A DNA stretch of 64,000 bases from Microbacterium esteraromaticum (GTDB taxonomy: Bacteria; Actinomycetota; Actinomycetes; Actinomycetales; Microbacteriaceae), in NCBI RefSeq assembly GCF_028747645.1, contig NZ_CP118100.1, positions 1,364,001 to 1,428,000 on the forward strand, read 5' to 3'. This document shows, piece after piece, positions 48,036-56,690 of this stretch. Positions within the stretch are counted from its first letter, which is position 1; every line of letters begins with the position of its first letter. The position numbers were made by a program, and so were the translations under genes. Under the pieces are notes generated by a model. The model saw only the letters and a list, made by a program, of their open reading frames with translations. It did no database searches and was not told the DNA's origin.

Positions 48036-49226
48036 ATGTCCGACCAGCCGCTGCATCCCGACACCATCGCCGTCCACGCCGGACGCTCCGACTTCGGCGC
48101 CCTGGGCGTGCACGCCGCGCCCATCGACCTGTCGTCGACCAACCCGCTGCCCGACATCCTGCACGGCGGCGACTCGTACGAGTCGATGGCGAACGGCGGG
48201 CATCCGCTGCCTGACGGCGGCAACGTCTACGCGCGACTGTGGAACCCGACCGTCGCACGGTTCGAAGAGGCGCTGGCCGAACTGGAGCACGCCGAGGCGT
48301 CTGTCGCGTTCGCTTCGGGCATGGCCGCAACCACGGCGGCCGTGCTGGCGCACACCACGGGTGCGGGCAAGAGCCACATCGTGGCGGTGCGCCCGCTCTA
48401 CGGTGGCACCGACCACCTGCTGGCCACCGGACTGCTCGGTGCTGAAGTGACCTTCTGCGATGAGAACGCCGTCGCCGCCAGCATCCGCCCCGAGACGGGT
48501 CTGGTCGTGCTCGAGACACCCGCCAACCCCACGCTGGAACTCGCCGATATCGCCGCCGTCGTCGCCCAGGCGGGCGACGTGCCGGTGATGGTCGACAACA
48601 CCTTCGCCACACCGCTGCTGCAGAACCCGCTCGACCTGGGGGCGGCGATGTCGCTGCACAGCGCCACCAAGTACATCGGTGGTCACGGCGACGTGATCGC
48701 GGGCGTCATCGCGTGCTCTGAAGAGACGGCCGCGGCGCTCCGCCGGGTCCGTGCCATCACCGGAGCGCTGCTGCATCCGCTGGGGGCCTACCTGCTGCAC
48801 CGCGGACTGCCCACCCTGCCCGTGCGTATGCAGACCCAGCAGGCCGCGGCCCGTGCGATCGCCCTGCGTCTCAAGGACAACCCGGCCGTTCTCGAGGTGC
48901 GGTACCCCGAGTTCGACGACACACGCGGCCTGATCGGCCGTCAGATGCGCGGCGGCGGAGCCATGGTCGCCATCCGGCTCGCCGGTGGATACGCGGCGGC
49001 CGAGGCGGTCACCGGCGCTGTGCGCCTGTTCACGCACGCCGTCTCGCTCGGTGGCGTCGACTCGCTCATCCAGCATCCGGCGGCGCTCACGCACCGACCC
49101 GTCGCGCCCGAGGCGCGACCCGGTGCCGACATCGTGCGCCTGTCGATCGGGCTCGAGAACGTCGACGATCTGATCGCCGATCTCGAACAGGCGCTCGTCA
49201 AGGCGCCCGCGGTCGCCGCCGTCTGA
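48036..49226 (+). CDS. Trans-sulfuration family PLP enzyme
   Basis: A 396-residue fold-type I enzyme of the Cys/Met metabolism family (cystathionine synthase/lyase, methionine gamma-lyase). Features are YARLWNPTVARFEEALAELE near residue 67, the PLP lysine in SLHSATKYIGGHGDV near 210 and GGAMVAIRLAGG near 310. The N-terminus has an insertion (STNPLPDILHGGDSYESM) before the YxR motif, seen in one actinobacterial subgroup. Which reaction it runs cannot be read directly; divergence from an Lrp regulator favours a catabolic lyase. ATG 48036 gives family length. Confidence 0.9.
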   Translation: MSDQPLHPDTIAVHAGRSDFGALGVHAAPIDLSSTNPLPDILHGGDSYESMANGGHPLPDGGNVYARLWNPTVARFEEALAELEHAEASVAFASGMAATTAAVLAHTTGAGKSHIVAVRPLYGGTDHLLATGLLGAEVTFCDENAVAASIRPETGLVVLETPANPTLELADIAAVVAQAGDVPVMVDNTFATPLLQNPLDLGAAMSLHSATKYIGGHGDVIAGVIACSEETAAALRRVRAITGALLHPLGAYLLHRGLPTLPVRMQTQQAAARAIALRLKDNPAVLEVRYPEFDDTRGLIGRQMRGGGAMVAIRLAGGYAAAEAVTGAVRLFTHAVSLGGVDSLIQHPAALTHRPVAPEARPGADIVRLSIGLENVDDLIADLEQALVKAPAVAAV

Positions 49227-49267
49227 GCGCGACCGTGGCGCGTTCCATGACGTGACACGATGGATGC

Positions 49268-51745
49268 ATGAGCTCCGCCAACCTCACCAGGGAAGAGACC
49301 GCCCACCGAGCAGCGTCGATCACGCTGCGGGAGGTGCGCGTCGAACTCGACCTCACCGGCGCGCCCGAACAGGCGCGAACCGGATTCCCGACCGTGACGA
49401 CACTGACTTTCGACGCCCGAGAGAACTCGACCTGGCTCGACTTCATCGGTGAAACGGTCACCTCGGTCACGGTCAACGGCGAGCAGCGCGAGGTGCGGTA
49501 CGACGGTGCGCGCATCGAGCTCGACGGACTGGCAGACAGCAACACGGTGCGCGTCGAGGCGATCGCGACGTACAGTCGCTCCGGCGAGGGCATGCACCGC
49601 TTTCATGACCCCGTCGACGGCCAGACCTACCTGTACACGCAGTACGAGCCGGCCGACTCGCGCCGGGTGATGGCCTGCTTCGAACAGCCCGACATGAAGG
49701 CCGCCTTCACGTTCGAGGTGTCGGCTCCCGCCGGGTGGCAGGTGCTGTCGAACCAGTCTCCGGTGACCGTGACCGAGGGCATCGGGGTGCAGAGCGTCGA
49801 GTTCGCACCGACACTCCCCATCTCCAGCTACATCACCTCGGTCGCCGCCGGTCCGTACGCGCGGATCGACGCGGAGTGGACCCGTGGCGAGCAGCGCATC
49901 GCGCTCGGCGTGCTGTGCCGCGCATCGCTGCTCGAACACCTCGAGTCCGACGACGTGATCGAGGTCACCCAGCAGGGTCTTGATTTCTTCACGGATGCGT
50001 TCGCCTACCCCTACCCGTGGGGCAAGTACGACCAGATCTTCGTACCCGAGTACAACCTCGGCGCCATGGAGAACCCCGGGCTGGTGACGTTCACCGAGGC
50101 CTACATCCACCGCGGCGCACCCACCGACGCACAGCGCGGTGGTCGCGCGAACACGATCCTGCATGAGATGGCGCACATGTGGTTCGGCGACCTCGTCACC
50201 ATGCGGTGGTGGGACGACCTGTGGCTCAAAGAGTCGTTCGCCGACTACATGGGGGCACACGCATCGGCCGCCGCGACGCGGTACGACGATGCCTGGGTGC
50301 GCTTCGCCGCCAACCGCAAGGCCTGGGCCTACCAGCAGGATCAGCTGCCCACGACGCATCCGATCGTCGCTGACATCGCCGACCTCGAGGCCGCGAAGCT
50401 CAACTTCGATGGCATCACGTACGCCAAGGGCGCCTCGGTGCTCAAACAGCTCGTGGCATTCGTCGGCGAAGAGCACTTCTTCGAGGGGGCGCGCCGCTAC
50501 TTCGCCGCGCACGCCTTCGGCAACACAACGCTCGAGGACCTACTCGTGCAGCTGGAGGAGGTCTCGGGTCGCGACGTGCGCAGCTGGTCGCGTGCGTGGT
50601 TGCAGACCAGCGGAATGTCGACCCTCTGGTTGGAGACCGCTGCCGACGGTTCGCGGGTGCTCGTGCAGAGCGACCCGCGCCCGCATCGTCTTCGCGTCGG
50701 ACTCTACGACCTCGTCGAGGGGCGACTCACGCGCCGCGAGATCGTCGAGCTCGACATCGTCGACGAGTCCACGCCCGTGAGCTTCCCGAACGCTGACCTG
50801 GTGCTGCTCAACGACGACGACCTCACGTACGCGAAGGCGCGGCTCGACGAGCGTTCGTTGGATGCTGTCGAACAGGCGCTCTCGACGCTCGAACCGTTGC
50901 CGCGGGCGCTCGTGTGGTCGTCGCTGTGGAACGCCGCACGCGACGGCGAGCTTTCCGTTGAACGGTATCTGCGGATCGTCGCTGCGCACGCGCCGGCGGA
51001 GCACAACGGTGGCCTTCTCGCCGGCGTACTCGCCAACACCGCCTACGCCATCGGCCACTACGTGCCGGACGCCCGGCGCCCTCAGCAGCGTCGGGAATGG
51101 CTCGACACGACGTGGGAGGCTCTCACCGCGGCAGATCCGGGAAGCGACGCACAGCAGTCCTGGGCGCGGGCTTTCGCCTCGGCATCTGCGTACGATGACG
51201 CCCGCGCCGCGCAGGCCAGGGCCATCCTCGACGGTGACGCACCCGAGGGGCTGCCGGTCGATCCGGACCTGCGCTGGGCGCTGCTGACAGCGCTGAGCAC
51301 GACGGGCAACGCGGCGGGGGAGGAGATCGAAGCCGAACTCGAGCGAGACGATACCGCGAGCGGCCGAACGGCATCGATCCGCGCGCTGTGGTCGAAGCCT
51401 GTCATCGAGTCGCGCACCGCCGCATGGCACTCTGCGTGGGAGGACCACGAGCTCAGCAACGATCACTTGAGCGCCACGATCGACGGGGTGCAGGCGGGCG
51501 GCCGACGCGACCTTGTCAGCGCGCTCGATGCCGGCTACTTCGAGCGCATCCTGCCGGCCTGGCAGGAGCGCAGCATCGAGATCGCGCGGCGCCTCGTGAT
51601 CGGTCTGTTCCCGGCGTCTGACTCGCTCGACGACGTCGACGCGTGGCTCGAAGCCCACCCGGCGGCGCCGGCATCACTGCGGCGGCTCGTGATCGAGCAG
51701 CGCGACGGCCTCGCGCGCGATCTGCGCGTGCGCGCCGCGCAGTAG
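49268..51745 (+). CDS. pepN: Aminopeptidase N (M1 family)
   Basis: An 825-residue cytoplasmic zinc aminopeptidase that removes N-terminal residues from peptides. The substrate motif is NLGAMENPGLVTF near residue 262 and the zinc site is HEMAHMWFGDLVTMRWWDDL near 298, with the third ligand Glu in LKESFADYMG. The C-terminal ERAP1-like helical domain fills residues 480-825. Length is normal for actinobacterial PepN. It stands alone, 41 bases after the trans-sulfuration gene, and is convergent with the MBL-fold gene 5 bases away. Confidence 0.96.
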   Translation: MSSANLTREETAHRAASITLREVRVELDLTGAPEQARTGFPTVTTLTFDARENSTWLDFIGETVTSVTVNGEQREVRYDGARIELDGLADSNTVRVEAIATYSRSGEGMHRFHDPVDGQTYLYTQYEPADSRRVMACFEQPDMKAAFTFEVSAPAGWQVLSNQSPVTVTEGIGVQSVEFAPTLPISSYITSVAAGPYARIDAEWTRGEQRIALGVLCRASLLEHLESDDVIEVTQQGLDFFTDAFAYPYPWGKYDQIFVPEYNLGAMENPGLVTFTEAYIHRGAPTDAQRGGRANTILHEMAHMWFGDLVTMRWWDDLWLKESFADYMGAHASAAATRYDDAWVRFAANRKAWAYQQDQLPTTHPIVADIADLEAAKLNFDGITYAKGASVLKQLVAFVGEEHFFEGARRYFAAHAFGNTTLEDLLVQLEEVSGRDVRSWSRAWLQTSGMSTLWLETAADGSRVLVQSDPRPHRLRVGLYDLVEGRLTRREIVELDIVDESTPVSFPNADLVLLNDDDLTYAKARLDERSLDAVEQALSTLEPLPRALVWSSLWNAARDGELSVERYLRIVAAHAPAEHNGGLLAGVLANTAYAIGHYVPDARRPQQRREWLDTTWEALTAADPGSDAQQSWARAFASASAYDDARAAQARAILDGDAPEGLPVDPDLRWALLTALSTTGNAAGEEIEAELERDDTASGRTASIRALWSKPVIESRTAAWHSAWEDHELSNDHLSATIDGVQAGGRRDLVSALDAGYFERILPAWQERSIEIARRLVIGLFPASDSLDDVDAWLEAHPAAPASLRRLVIEQRDGLARDLRVRAAQ

Positions 51746-51750
51746 CGTCG

Positions 51751-52386
51751 TCAGGCGTCGACGGACATCCCGGGATCGAGGTCGTAGAACTCCCCGTTGT
51801 GCTGCTCGGTGGCCCATCGCAGTCGGTCGCGGTGCATGTTGCGCCCGATCGGCGACAGCGTCATGTCATGGGTGCCGAAGCAGCGCCGGGGAGCGACAGC
51901 GAGCACGAAGTCCATCGCCTCGCCGATCTTGAGCCAGGGCGCTCCGAGGGGTGCGGCGAGCGTATCGACGGCGACGTTGTCTGGGAGCGCATACGAGTCG
52001 CCGGGATAGTAGAACGTGTCGTTGACGAGCACCCCAAGGTTCTCGATCGTGGGGAGCGACGAGTGGATCACCGCGTGCTCCCCTCCGAAGAAGCGCAACG
52101 AGAACGCGCCGACCGCGTACGTCTGACCGGGGGCAACAGTCGTCACGAGGTGGTCGGCGGCCGCCGCGACGGCTGCCGTGCTGAAGATCGGCGTGCCGGG
52201 AGCCGCCTGCAGGATCCGATCCAGGTGCACCGCAGTCCAATGATCCGGGTGCTCATGAGTGATGATGACGCCGACGACATCCGACAGGCCGTCCAGGGGA
52301 GCGGTGAATGCTCCCGGGTCGATCAGCAGGGTCTGGCCGTCGTGCTCCAGGCGCAGCGCGGCGTGCTCGTGTCTGGTGATGCGCAT
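51751..52386 (-). CDS. MBL-fold metal-dependent hydrolase (UlaG-like)
   Basis: A 211-residue metallo-beta-lactamase-fold protein. The metal motif is VIITHEHPDHWTAVH near residue 50. Other ligand positions are GGEHAVIH near 105, YYPGDSYALP near 128 and FGTHDMTLSP near 170. This short UlaG-like form includes phosphodiesterases and lactonases; substrate unknown. ATG 52386 gives MRITRHEHAALRLEH, the usual start. A longer frame exists but would reach into tRNA-Glu. Convergent with pepN. Confidence 0.88.
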   Translation of the reverse strand: MRITRHEHAALRLEHDGQTLLIDPGAFTAPLDGLSDVVGVIITHEHPDHWTAVHLDRILQAAPGTPIFSTAAVAAAADHLVTTVAPGQTYAVGAFSLRFFGGEHAVIHSSLPTIENLGVLVNDTFYYPGDSYALPDNVAVDTLAAPLGAPWLKIGEAMDFVLAVAPRRCFGTHDMTLSPIGRNMHRDRLRWATEQHNGEFYDLDPGMSVDA

Positions 52387-52540
52387 GCCCGCAGTCAACC
52401 CCGAGTCGCTTCGCCAGGCAAGGTTCATCAGCGCGACACGCCCGCGATGCACGGTATTGGGGCCCCGATTTGGATCGCCTGGAATCGTCGTGTCATACTT
52501 GAACAGTTGCAGGAACGGCCCGGAAAAAACGGGCCGGGAC

Positions 52541-52613
52541 GGCCCCATCGTATAGCGGCCTAGTACGCCGCCCTCTCACGGCGGTAACGCGGGTTCGAAT
52601 CCCGCTGGGGTCA
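52541..52613 (+). tRNA. tRNA-Glu (CTC anticodon)
   Basis: Acceptor arms GGCCCCA and TGGGGTC pair with one G-U, with A as discriminator and no encoded CCA. The anticodon loop CCTCTCA gives anticodon CTC, reading GAG. The T-arm GCGGGTTCGAATCCCGC is complete. A strong terminator follows 7 bases later. Confidence 0.96.
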
Positions 52614-52620
52614 CAACACG

Positions 52621-52654
52621 AAGAAAGCCCCCCGATTCATCGGGGGGCTTTCTT
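52621..52654 (+). terminator. Terminator after tRNA-Glu
   Basis: Fourteen-base perfect arms AAGAAAGCCCCCCG/CGGGGGGCTTTCTT around ATTCAT, followed by CGTTTTT: a complete intrinsic terminator. Confidence 0.92.
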
Positions 52655-52684
52655 CGTTTTTGGATCAGCCGCGGCGCCAGGCGT

Positions 52685-53943
52685 GGGTTATAGGCCAAAA
52701 GGAGTGGATGGCGTCGGGTGTGTCATCCGCGTCCTGCCCATCCGGTTCGTGCCCAGAGGCCTTCGGTGGCGTCTAGGCCGGTGTCGTAGAGGGATGGGCC
52801 GCCGATGTCTTCGGCTTGGTCTTCCTGGTCGTGCTGGTTGGGCTCAGGGGCTGGTGCTGGTGTGAGGGTGAGGGTGAGGGTGAGTGCTTGCTCGAGCGGT
52901 ATCTGCCGCAGGGTGAGGAGCCATTCGATGGCGCGGCGGCGGTGGACCTCGCTCATTCCGCGGTGGCGGCGCAGGAGCTCGCGGATGGGGCTGTTGTATC
53001 CGCCTTCCAGTGGGCTGGTGGTGCGGGGGTTGCCGTAGGTGATCCAGGTGAACAAGACCCCGTCTCGGGTGACTTTTCGGATCAGGAGCCAGGCTTTGCG
53101 GAGTCGGTCGTGGGTGAAGCCCCACTGGCCGTTGCGGAACATGGTCCGCTCGCGGGTGAGGTGTCCGAACGTCTGCCACCACTGCTCAAGCTGCAGCTGC
53201 CAGGCGATCGCGGCGTCTTCGTCGTCGATGTTGCTGAGGTTCATCACGAGTTCGCGCAACGCTTTGCCTGCGGCGGTGCGGGGGTTGCGGGTCAGGTGCC
53301 GGGTGGTGTTCATCTGCAGGTGGAAGATGCACCGCTGATGCTTCGTCTCCGGCCAGCACGCCCGCAAGTGCCGAGGGAAGCCCGGAGCCGCCGTCGGAGA
53401 CGATCACCCCGGGCGCGGGGACCTGCTCCAGCAGTGCGGTCCAGGCGGCGGTGGTCTCGCGGCCGCACCATTGCCAGGCCAGCAGGTCGCCCTTGTCGCT
53501 GATCGCGATCAGCAGGCACCAGGACCCGATCCAGACTCCATCGACGAGCACCGCATGGTGGATGGTCTCAGTCGGTTCGCGGTACGGCTGGATGTCCCAG
53601 CACCAGGCGGTGTCTCGACGAAACGAGCGTCCGGTGCGGGTGCCGTCGATCTCGGCCTGGGTCTGCTTGCCCGTCAGCCAGACCACGAACCGACGCAGCT
53701 GCTCACGACGGGTCACATCCGGGCGCCGGCGTACTGCAGATGCCCCGCAGCTCTTGCACCGCCAGCGTTGCGTTCCCGAGCGGTGGCGGCCGTTCTTCAC
53801 CAGCTGTGAACCGCATAGCACGCACGTCGTCGAATTCGAGGGAAGGGTCACGACTAAGCGTCGCCGACCATGATGATCCCCGAATCACCCCGGAAACACG
53901 CGCCTAGATCAAGAACCCATCCACTCCTTTTGGCCTATAGCCC
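52685..53943. mobile_element. IS1249-like (IS256 family) insertion sequence, complete ends
   Basis: The element is 1,259 bp. Its 27-bp terminal inverted repeats (52685-52711 and 53917-53943) begin GGGTTATAGGCC and GGGCTATAGGCC and differ at one base. It is flanked by an 8-bp direct repeat CCAGGCGT at 52677-52684 and 53944-53951, the size expected for IS256-family insertion. It carries one transposase on the minus strand, split by a frameshift. It inserted at the 3' end of the SDR gene, whose original last codons and stop (Arg-Arg-Gly-stop, 52665-52676) remain on the far side. Confidence 0.93.
52723..53851 (-). pseudogene. Transposase (IS1249 type), broken by a one-base frameshift
   Basis: Two adjoining minus-strand frames make one transposase of about 376 residues. 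The first (from 53851) has a zinc ribbon CVLCGS...WRCKSCGA, HHAVLVDGVWIGSW with the first catalytic Asp and VIVSDGGSGLPSAL with the second. The second continues RACWPETKHQRCIFHLQMN and carries LEGGYNSPIRELLRRHRG with the catalytic Glu. The join is at 53365-53368 (CTTG on the coding strand), where one extra base is present, a shift opposite to the usual -1 programmed one. The C-terminus has a (Leu-Thr)n run from a GTGAGG-type tandem repeat. Probably inactive unless the shift is bypassed. Confidence 0.85.
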
Positions 53944-54738
53944 CCAGGCGTCGTCGAGAAGGTGCGAGCCGCCCTGCGGGCCCATCTGCAGCATCCCACC
54001 GTCCACGACCCACTCGGCACCCGTGACGTACGACGCTTCGGGTGAGGCCAGGAACGCGACGACCGCAGTGATCTCCTCAGCCTTGCCCGGTCGCCCCAGG
54101 GGAACGCCGGGGCGGTGCGTGCGGTCGGCATCGGCCGACGTCATGCCGGTCGCCGGCGTGGCGATCTCGCCGGGCGCGACCGCATTGGCCGTGATGCCGT
54201 GCGCCCCGAGCTCTTGCGCGAGGTTCTTGATCAACCCCGACAGGCCGTGCTTGGCCGCGATGTACGCCGACAGGCCGACACGCGGCTGCTGCGCATGCAC
54301 ACTCGTCACAGCGATCAGCCGCCCGCCGCGACCGGCCGTGACCATGCCACGTGCGGCTGCCTGCAAGCCCGCGAAGGCACCATCGAGGTTCAACGCGATC
54401 GTGTGCCGCCATTCTGCGAGAGGCACATCGAGCACCGGTCTGCGCACGCTTGCGCCGGCGTTGTTGACGAACACATCGAGTCCGCCGAGTTCATCGGCCA
54501 GTCCGTCGATCACTCCCGCGACCCGGTCGAGATCGGTCGCGTCGAAGCGTGACACGGCCGCGCGGCGGCCGCGCTCGCGCACCGCCGCCGCGGTCCGCTG
54601 CGCCCCGGTCTCGTCGCTGTGCCACGTGATGCCCACATCCATGCCCGCGTCGGCGAGGGCGATGGCCGTCGCCGCGCCGATGCCCGAGTCGGATGCTGTC
54701 ACGATCGCCCGCCGTGGCGAGAAGAGCTGCGCTGCCAT
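53935..54738 (-). CDS. Short-chain dehydrogenase, last residues supplied by the IS end
   Basis: A 267-residue SDR oxidoreductase. The cofactor motif is IVTASDSGIGAATAIAL near residue 13, FVNNAGASVRR near 90 and the catalytic Tyr/Lys pair in SAYIAAKHGLSG near 157, followed by VAPGEIATPATGM. The C-terminal VDGGMLQMGPQGGSHLLDDAW is typical. The final Leu and stop codon lie inside the IS right end (TATAG). Before insertion the protein ended DDAW-RRG. Loss of three and gain of two residues should be mild, so it is listed as functional. Substrate unknown. Confidence 0.9.
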   Translation of the reverse strand: MAAQLFSPRRAIVTASDSGIGAATAIALADAGMDVGITWHSDETGAQRTAAAVRERGRRAAVSRFDATDLDRVAGVIDGLADELGGLDVFVNNAGASVRRPVLDVPLAEWRHTIALNLDGAFAGLQAAARGMVTAGRGGRLIAVTSVHAQQPRVGLSAYIAAKHGLSGLIKNLAQELGAHGITANAVAPGEIATPATGMTSADADRTHRPGVPLGRPGKAEEITAVVAFLASPEASYVTGAEWVVDGGMLQMGPQGGSHLLDDAWGL

Positions 54739-54781
54739 GGGGGAACGCTACCGAAGCGCGCGCCCGGGGGATAGGGTCGCG

Positions 54782-54811
54782 CGCCCCGCCGCGCGAAAAC
54801 GCGGCGGGGCG
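54782..54811 (-). terminator. Hairpin terminator of the sigma factor/DUF4349 operon
   Basis: Perfect 12-bp arms CGCCCCGCCGCG/CGCGGCGGGGCG around CGAAAA, five bases beyond the DUF4349 stop on its strand. No U-run follows. Confidence 0.65.
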
Positions 54812-54816
54812 TCGCA

Positions 54817-55914
54817 TCACGCGGACTCGGTCGCGGTCTCTGCCTTCTCGCCGGTCGCCGCGCGTGTCCGCCGACGCCGCAGCACCCACCAGATCAACAG
54901 GCCCGCCACGCCGACGATCGCCAGCCACGGCAGGATGAAGCCGAACGCCACCACGATCGCGTTGAGCGAGACGATCAGGCCGTTCCAGCCGGCGATCAGA
55001 CCGTCCACGAATCCGGCCGGGTCAGCGGTCGTCGTCGACGTCTCGGTCAGTGAGATCGACACCGTGGCCATCGTCACCTGCTCGTCGAGGCCCTTCAGCT
55101 GCTGCTCATAGCTCTCCAGCTGCGCCTGGCGCTCGCTGAGTGCGGACTCCGCAGCGATCAGATCGCCCACCGAACCGGACTGCGCCATCAGCTCGGTGAG
55201 ACGCTCGACCGAGGCGCGAGCGGCATCCGCCCTGGCCTGCAGGTCGACGACCACCGAAGTCACGTCCTGCCGCGACACCGACGAGCGCAGCACCTCGCCC
55301 TCATCGCCCAGAGCCTCCATGACGGCGGTGAGGTCCTCGGCAGGAACGCGGATGCTGATCCAGCCGTTCCCTCCGAAGCTCGGCATTCCCGGCTCGGTCA
55401 TGGCAGCATCCGGCGACATCCCGACATCCGTCGCCTCGACGTACCCGCCGTACTCAGCCGCCAGCGCACCGATCGATTCCACCGACGCGCTGACATCGGT
55501 CACCTGCAGGCCGATATCGGCCATCGAGATGATCTCGCGGCCGTCCGTCGCCATGCCAACCGGCCCCGCCGCGGAGTCCATGGACTCCATGGCGGCATCC
55601 GACGCCACCATCTCATCGGTCGCTGCAACCGGTCCTTCCTGCCAGCCCGCATCATCAGACATGGATTCGTTGACAGCCAATGGTGAGACGGCGGTGAGCA
55701 ACGGGGGAGCGATCAGGATGCCACCGACGAACGCCGCGGCGATGGAGACGCCGGTCACCCAGCGGCGACGGCGTCGACGCGCGCGATCCATGTCCGTCCG
55801 CGGTGCGGGCGCCTCGCGCGGTTCATCGGCGACCTGAGCGAACACCTCGTGCTCGATGCGCGCGATACCGGCGTCGCTCAGGGGCGGAAGCGTCGGGTTG
55901 TCGTTGTCGTTCAT
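54817..55914 (-). CDS. DUF4349 membrane protein, partner of an ECF sigma factor
   Basis: A 365-residue protein. Residues 1-50 are cytoplasmic and include a basic RRRRRRWVTG before the membrane segment VSIAAAFVGGILIAPPLL. The outer part has an acidic, Met/Ala-rich linker, a DUF4349 domain (ISIRVPAEDLTAVMEALGDE, then RQDVTSVVVDLQARADAARA) and a coiled coil around residues 250-295. A second helix (VAFGFILPWLAIVGVAGLLI) near 325 precedes a basic tail. ATG 55914 overlaps the sigma factor stop by four bases. The cytoplasmic N-terminus could hold the sigma factor, but no zinc anti-sigma motif is visible. Confidence 0.88.
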   Translation of the reverse strand: MNDNDNPTLPPLSDAGIARIEHEVFAQVADEPREAPAPRTDMDRARRRRRRWVTGVSIAAAFVGGILIAPPLLTAVSPLAVNESMSDDAGWQEGPVAATDEMVASDAAMESMDSAAGPVGMATDGREIISMADIGLQVTDVSASVESIGALAAEYGGYVEATDVGMSPDAAMTEPGMPSFGGNGWISIRVPAEDLTAVMEALGDEGEVLRSSVSRQDVTSVVVDLQARADAARASVERLTELMAQSGSVGDLIAAESALSERQAQLESYEQQLKGLDEQVTMATVSISLTETSTTTADPAGFVDGLIAGWNGLIVSLNAIVVAFGFILPWLAIVGVAGLLIWWVLRRRRTRAATGEKAETATESA

Positions 55915-56465
55915 GCGTCTCTCACTTCCCCCGCAGCACCGCGCAGGCGCGTGCGGACTCGGGAGAGACGGTTGCGCACGACGGCATGGCTGATACCGAG
56001 CTGCTCGGCGGCCGCCTGATAGCTGTAGCCCTCGACGGCGCACAGCGCGAAGATCTTGCGATCCACGTCATCGAGCAGGTTCACCTCCGTGGCGATGCGC
56101 TCTGCGAGCGTCGCGGTGATGACCTGGTCCTCGACGCTCACGGTGTCGGCGACCGTCTCATCGACGGCATCCGCGGTGTTCCGCCGATCTCGGCGCAGCA
56201 CGCGCAGGCGATTGGCGGCCTGGAACCGGCAGATGGTCGCCAACCAGGGCAGCAGCGAGTCGTTGACCAGCTCCAGCCCGGGCAACCGGCGCCACGCCAC
56301 CACGAACGTCTCCTGGGTGACGTCCTCAGCATCCGCCGGCGATCCGAGGATGCCGTGCGCGATCCAGTACACCGGCTTGACATGGGTGCGGAAGATCGCG
56401 CGGAAGGCGTCCTGGTCGCCGGATGCGGCTCGTGCCGCCAGGTCGCGGTCGTCGGTGCCCGGCAT
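55911..56465 (-). CDS. ECF-type sigma-70 factor
   Basis: A 184-residue sigma factor from ATG 56465, or 204 residues if GTG 56525 is used. Region 2 contains GSPADAEDVTQETFVVAWRR, the core-binding and -10 region. Region 4 contains YSYQAAAEQLGISHAVVRNR, the -35 helix-turn-helix. Region 3 is absent, as in ECF factors. It overlaps the DUF4349 gene and so is probably controlled by that membrane protein. It is divergent from the TerC locus. No autoregulated promoter was identified. Confidence 0.9.
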   Translation of the reverse strand: MPGTDDRDLAARAASGDQDAFRAIFRTHVKPVYWIAHGILGSPADAEDVTQETFVVAWRRLPGLELVNDSLLPWLATICRFQAANRLRVLRRDRRNTADAVDETVADTVSVEDQVITATLAERIATEVNLLDDVDRKIFALCAVEGYSYQAAAEQLGISHAVVRNRLSRVRTRLRGAAGEVRDA

Positions 56466-56555
56466 ATCCCATCCGATCGTCGTCGTGCAGAACTGTCTCT
56501 CACTGACTGAGTGTCGTCGGCGCACTCATCGTCTCAGACTCGGGTACGATCGTTC

Positions 56556-56659
56556 GAGCGAAAGGGAGTATCCCGTCTTCGCGCGGATCGTCATCACGAG
56601 CACCATCAAAGCTGCTCCGGCCGCGCGACGCACGTCGTGCGGGGAGAGACTTTCGGCTC
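56556..56659 (+). promoter_or_regulatory. Probable yybP-ykoY (manganese) riboswitch upstream of terC
   Basis: The segment starts with GAGCGAAAGGGAGTA and closes with GGGGAGAGACTTTCGGCTC. GAGC/GCTC and GAAAG/CTTTC form the base stem with one bulge. GGGAGTA and GAGACTTT are the 5' and 3' conserved blocks of the yybP-ykoY class as I know it. It lies 31 bases before the TTG start of a TerC-family gene, a standard target of this riboswitch. The frame through it (from 56511) is not expected to be coding. Confidence 0.65.
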
Positions 56660-56690
56660 ACGCCATACCCTTTCGAAAGGCACTTCGACC

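Noticed and set aside
52518..52537. Small GGCCCGG...CGGGCC hairpin before tRNA-Glu
   Set aside because: Too short and too close to the tRNA to be called a terminator with confidence.
52860..52888. GTGAGG-type tandem repeat that might be a regulatory repeat or CRISPR-like unit
   Set aside because: It is a short in-frame microsatellite encoding Leu-Thr repeats in the transposase tail. No spaced repeats of CRISPR form were seen anywhere.
56511..56690. Sixty extra codons at the start of the TerC protein
   Set aside because: The stretch fits a yybP-ykoY riboswitch better than coding sequence, and the helices start right after TTG 56691.
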